Shown piece by piece: positions 60,656-64,000 of a stretch of 64,000 nucleotides of DNA; position 1 is the stretch's first letter; each line of letters begins with the position of its first letter. A program made the translations under genes and the position numbers. Below the pieces are notes generated by a model. That model saw only the letters and a program-made list of their open reading frames with translations, ran no database searches and was not told the origin of the DNA. Origin of the DNA: Sycon ciliatum (lineage: Eukaryota > Porifera > Calcarea > Leucosolenida > Sycettidae); assembly GCF_964019385.1 (NCBI RefSeq), contig NC_088647.1, positions 14,430,204 to 14,494,203 on the forward strand, in the 5' to 3' direction.

Positions 60656-62203
60656 TGGACGAGCGGACTGGGTGCGAGGAACTGGAGCGCGAGTTTCTAA
60701 ACGGGCGCTTGCGGCGATTCAGAGAAGAACTCAGCTCCTGAAATGCTTTCACCTCCTTGGCCTGCGACCGCATTAACTTCAGAAACTCTGGACCAAAGAG
60801 GTTGGAGCCGGAAACAGACAAATCTGCTGATCGTAGAACAGACACAGCAGCTGGCTCATGCTGCCGGAGCAGTTTGTAACGGCGCTCCTGTGAAATATGT
60901 TCACTGGCGTGACCCACCAGCACCAATGTCTGCTGGACAGACATAATGACGTCAGCTGGAGACAAGGCCGTGCCTGTCTGTTCAGCTGACAAGGCTCTCG
61001 AATAAAGAGCACACAGCGGTCCGACCGTGTCCAAAACCTCGTCCTGAACAGTCCACAGAAAACGGTCTGGGTCAGGTGCACGGGACTGCTTGCCCGTATC
61101 CCGCCGTTTACCCACAAAATCATCACGACGAGGTGTGGCAACACTGGGTACATTAGAGGGCCGCGGGCACTGCGCAACCAGGCGCTTATGTGCATCAAAC
61201 TCAAGGCGATGCCTTACGTGCTTCCCGAGGTAATCCGCGACCTCCGGCGCGACCCGTACCCCAGTGGCATCTGGCAATACAGATGGGTCAAACACCGACC
61301 GCTCCACAGGTGGTGGATGTTAGTGGGACCGTTTGGCCCGCTTGCTACGCCCGATCTGGTGGCAAGCAACACTGTCCTGATCTGAGGACTCCGAGTCGGC
61401 ACTACTAGAACTAGCACTTGAGCTCTGGCTAGAACTAGAGTAGTGCGCACTCTCATCGACATCGGAGTCGGAGTATGTCTTGGACTGAGAACAGTCCGAC
61501 TCACACTCGGAGGCACTGCCAACAGTGTCCGACTCGTAGGCACATAGGCCCAGTAGGTCGCGAGACCGTTTAGGCCGTTTAGGCCGCTTAGTGCTCGTCA
61601 CATTCAAGGACGCACTATGGCGCCGACAAGGTGCCGGGCTGGATCCACCAGCCACTCGTGCCCTGGCTGCGCCAGAAACATCACACGACCCAAAGTCCCG
61701 GCGTGACTCGCGTGGACGCACGACACTAGACACCCTTAGCAAAAAACGTTATGTTGTAACGGTATTTTCGTAAGGGGGAAAATACCGTGATTTGGGTTCG
61801 ACCTTTAGCAAGATGCACGCTATTTTTAGTACGCTGTTGAGCTTTGATATCACGCGGTACAACCATTTTTGTCACCATATACGCGATACAAGGTGAAATG
61901 CGTACGGACTATGCAATATTTGGCCAAAACACATACCGTTGGTCACAACGATAAATCAGCCCCCATAACGTTTCTACGCTGCAGCTTCAACGCTATTTGG
62001 GTGATCAAGGTACGAGTACCGTAAAAAATAGCGTTACCGTTGTTTGCTAAGGGTGTCTACTAGCTCGAAGCACCCGGCCCATCTTGGGGTGTCACCACAC
62101 TCCCGCATCCACGGCTCTGTGTTTCGACCGCATCGGCCAGCACGTGGGCAAGGCGGCGAGCCGCCTGATCATCGTCACGCAAAGACTCTAGAAGCTTCTC
62201 CAT
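60462..62203 (-). pseudogene. gag: DIRS Gag-like protein, interrupted by a stop and a MITE
   Basis: The probable start is the Met at 62203 (M-E-K-L-L-E-S-L). Coding sequence runs to MITE V (61729-62057), resumes with a Ser/Asp-rich acidic domain (61320-61727), meets an in-frame TAA at 61320-61322 and continues in the same frame to 60462. The last part has helices (S-V-Q-Q-T-L-V-L-V-G-H-A) and an Arg/Gln-rich basic tail with G-R-G-A-G and Q-P-Q-R-Q-Q. Gag of DIRS elements lacks CCHC knuckles, as here. Confidence 0.75.
61729..62057. mobile_element. MITE V (329 bp), GACACCCTTAGCAAA ends
   Basis: GACACCCTTAGCAAAAAACG at 61729 is inverted at TTTGCTAAGGGTGTC ending at 62057, with TA on both sides. 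ACGTTAT/AACGGTA motifs recur. It interrupts DIRS gag. Confidence 0.8.
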
Positions 62204-62262
62204 CGCCAAGAGTCTAAGACAGCAAGAGAAAAAAAAAATATCCAAGGCACTTCTTGTTCGAG

Positions 62263-62418
62263 CATGAAAAAAGGCCTGAAAGGGCCTTGGATGAGCTGCA
62301 TCAAGTACAGCTTCATTAGAATAATTAACTTTAAAAATTGCTGTGTTCGAGCATGAAATCGCGTAAATCGCGAGGGCTAGACATAGTTATATCTCACCGG
62401 AAACTCCGACATGCAATT
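62263..62418. repeat. DIRS right terminal repeat
   Basis: The inverse of 56908-57024, extended by a 39-bp unique terminus that is copied in the internal complementary region. Confidence 0.93.
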
Positions 62419-62537
62419 AATTCGTTGTTTCGGGTCACTTCACTCATCCGTATACGTACCAGGGTCGGTCGGTCGGGTTTATTTTTTATTTTATTTTATT
62501 TTTTATTTTGGTTACGTCCATGTACAGTCATGTGTAG

Positions 62538-63042
62538 TGTAGACAATCCAGCGCAGTCATTGTCCGATCAGATCCAGGTCCCCTCCAGGACCAGATCTTG
62601 GCCGCGCTGGCAAACGAGTCTGACCGTCGAGCAGCTCTCACCTTGAAAACTTCTGTAAATAGCGACAAGGTGGCGGAGCTGATGCTGTTTCAGGACCGTT
62701 TGCGGATCGGAGATAGAAGACAACGTCGTCACCAAGCGCTGCATCCTGTCATTTGGCTAGCCATGGCTGCTTCTGAGGTAGGCCTTGGCGGATAATGCCG
62801 GCAGAAAAATTGGCAGAATTCGGTACTTTTTCTGGTAAGTTTCATGCATGTTTGGTATGTGGATAAAGAAATGGAGCAGAATTCGAGGAATTGCCCGCCA
62901 TAAGGTTTGTATGGTTCTGCCAATTTCGGTGCAAAAAAAGCAGAATCTGCCACCTTTTCGAGCATTATCCGCCAAGGCCTATTCTGAGGTCGATATCTGG
63001 ACTGCTATTATTAGGGTGGCGTGTAGTCTGTACATAGTTTAG
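62538..63042 (+). CDS. Hypothetical frame interrupted by a hAT MITE
   Basis: The frame from about 62538 to 62778 (L-A-A-L-A-N-E-S-D-R-R) meets the 203-bp MITE. Ignoring it and one 8-bp copy, the frame goes on as V-D-I-W-T-A-I-I-R to a stop at about 63042. No family recognised; a possible 3' splice acceptor (TAG) precedes 62541. Confidence 0.35.
62779..62981. mobile_element. hAT-like MITE (203 bp) with perfect 8-bp duplication
   Basis: TAGGCCTTGGCGGATAATGC at 62779 is inverted at the right end. TTCTGAGG lies on both sides (62771-62778 and 62982-62989). Confidence 0.92.
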
Positions 63043-63138
63043 TCTGTACATTTGCATGCACTACAAAAAAAAAACATTTTGCGGTCGGGTGAAAAAAGAC
63101 GGTCGGTCGGGTGACCCGAAACAACGAATTAATTCTGG

Positions 63139-63630
63139 ATGGCCTAATTATATTAGTTGTGGGCTCCTTTCCATCGCTCTCAAAGTCAAACTGAGTGAGG
63201 GTTGTGATAGATACTATATAACCATGGTAACTATTACTTGTTGCCACATGCACAGCATAACCATCGATTCCGCTCTGTTTGTTGTGAATGGTTGCTTGGC
63301 GATACGCTTCGGCATGTAGATCAGCAGAACCACTCGCTAGCGGAACTAACGTTACTTGGCCGTGATGGCGGCGATGTGGCTGGTGAATCATGTGAATGCC
63401 GCCCTACTGATGAAGTCAAGGTTAGTGCCAAAGATCTGGTGTTTTCTGTTCTGTGTTTGTTACAGCATGCTAAACTAATGTACATGTAGGCGAGGAAATA
63501 ATGATTTTTTTCCTCTGCCCACATTCCGTGACGACACCGTAGCGAGGAAGTAACAAGTTAGTTCGTTCTTGGCCTATGCCATAGATAGATAGATGCTCCA
63601 GCCAGCTGTTTCGCGCACTGAGAGCTCCGA
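63139..63630. other. No gene recognised
   Basis: Short frames on both strands without recognisable domains; possible exon-like stretch 63360-63420 followed by GGTTAGTG is unsupported. Confidence 0.4.
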
Positions 63631-63633
63631 GGT

Positions 63634-64000
63634 CAGTGGTGAATAGCGTGGTGAATAGCGTGGTGAATAGCGTGGTGAATAGCGTGGTGAATAGCGTGGT
63701 GAATAGCGTGGTGAATAGCGTGGTGAATAGCGTGGTGAATAGCGTGGTGAATAGCGTGGTGAATAGCGTGGTGAATAGCGTGGTGAATAGCGTGGTGAAT
63801 AGCGTGGTGAATAGCGTGGTGAATAGCGTGGTGAATAGCGTGGTGAATAGCGTGGTGAATAGCGTGGTGAATAGCGTGGTGAATAGCGTGGTGAATAGCG
63901 TGGTGAATAGCGTGGTGAATAGCGTGGTGAATAGCGTGGTGAATAGCGTGGTGAATAGCGTGGTGAATAGCGTGGTGAATAGCGTGGTGAATAGCGTGGT
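63634..64000. repeat. 12-bp satellite array (GTGGTGAATAGC)n
   Basis: About 30 uninterrupted identical copies of a 12-bp unit run to the window edge and presumably beyond. Confidence 0.97.

Larger units (their letters stand above)
56825..62418 (-). mobile_element. DIRS-type tyrosine-recombinase retrotransposon, structurally complete
   Basis: Gag, RT/RNase H and tyrosine recombinase genes lie on the minus strand between 117-bp inverted repeats (56908-57024 and 62263-62379). Each is extended outward by a distinct terminus: 83 bp on the left (56825-56907) and 39 bp on the right (62380-62418). An internal complementary region at 57054-57171 is the exact complement of both termini joined through AATT. 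This arrangement defines DIRS elements, which insert as circles through the recombinase and leave no target duplication. A MITE in gag and one stop codon are the main lesions. Confidence 0.93.
62419..63138. mobile_element. TIR element W, target of the DIRS insertion
   Basis: AATTCGTTGTTTCGGGTCAC at 62419 is inverted at 63111-63130, followed by AATTCTGGATGGCCT. The sequence left of the DIRS element (to 56824) ends AGGCCACCTAG, close to the complement of that outer part. So W probably extended left of the DIRS copy and was split between AATT and AATT. Confidence 0.55.

Noticed and set aside
63634-64000. CRISPR-like array
   Set aside because: Pure 12-bp tandem repeat without spacers, in a eukaryotic context.

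Overview
The window is eukaryotic, most likely from an invertebrate animal, and consists almost entirely of transposable elements nested inside one another. The basis is the set of families seen: Ty3/Gypsy and DIRS retrotransposons, several LINEs, THAP-bearing DNA transposons, hAT-like, Tc1/mariner-like and Kolobok-like elements and many MITEs. There are no prokaryotic operons, rRNAs, CRISPR arrays or convincing single-copy host genes. The species cannot be named from this sequence. A fixed 200-N assembly gap lies at 3082-3281.

Layout. 1-3081: decayed Ty3/Gypsy element (Gy1). 3282-6373: RLE-type LINE ending in poly(A), abutting an interrupted MITE. 6.7-12.5 kb: LINE scraps and a possible large hAT-type element holding a THAP/SAP/SWIM transposon (7526-9670) and a second TIR element (10984-12311). 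13.2-16.1 kb: minisatellite, then a 2.65-kb TIR element. 16.2-22.1 kb: MITE cluster (families A, B, C, E, F) with a miniature LTR element (17530-18655). 23.2-34.5 kb: second Ty3/Gypsy element (Gy2, minus strand). Its 3' LTR holds element I, which holds retroposon J, which holds a Kolobok element. Its pol holds MITE H and its 5' LTR holds MITE F1. 34.5-43.2 kb: minus-strand LINE O, split by MITE F2, itself split by a young LTR retrotransposon G (36965-42569). 43.2-48 kb: minus-strand LINE P. 48.6-53.5 kb: plus-strand LINE Q, nearly full length. 53.5-56 kb: LINE T remnants around a MITE. 56.8-62.4 kb: structurally complete DIRS element. 62.4-64 kb: TIR element W with a young hAT MITE, then a 12-bp satellite.

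Most protein genes are broken copies of element machinery (Gag, protease, RT, RNase H, integrase, endonuclease, tyrosine recombinase, transposase accessory proteins). The best preserved are G (one open Gag-Pol frame, 610-bp LTRs about 1% apart, binding site matching tRNA-Phe) and the RT/YR half of the DIRS element. The most unusual observations are a 38-bp perfect palindrome flanked by 8-bp duplications and recurring elsewhere, a DIRS element whose internal complementary region matches both termini exactly, a TA-flanked MITE family carrying a tRNA-like Pol III promoter, and a MITE family with 7-bp target duplications.
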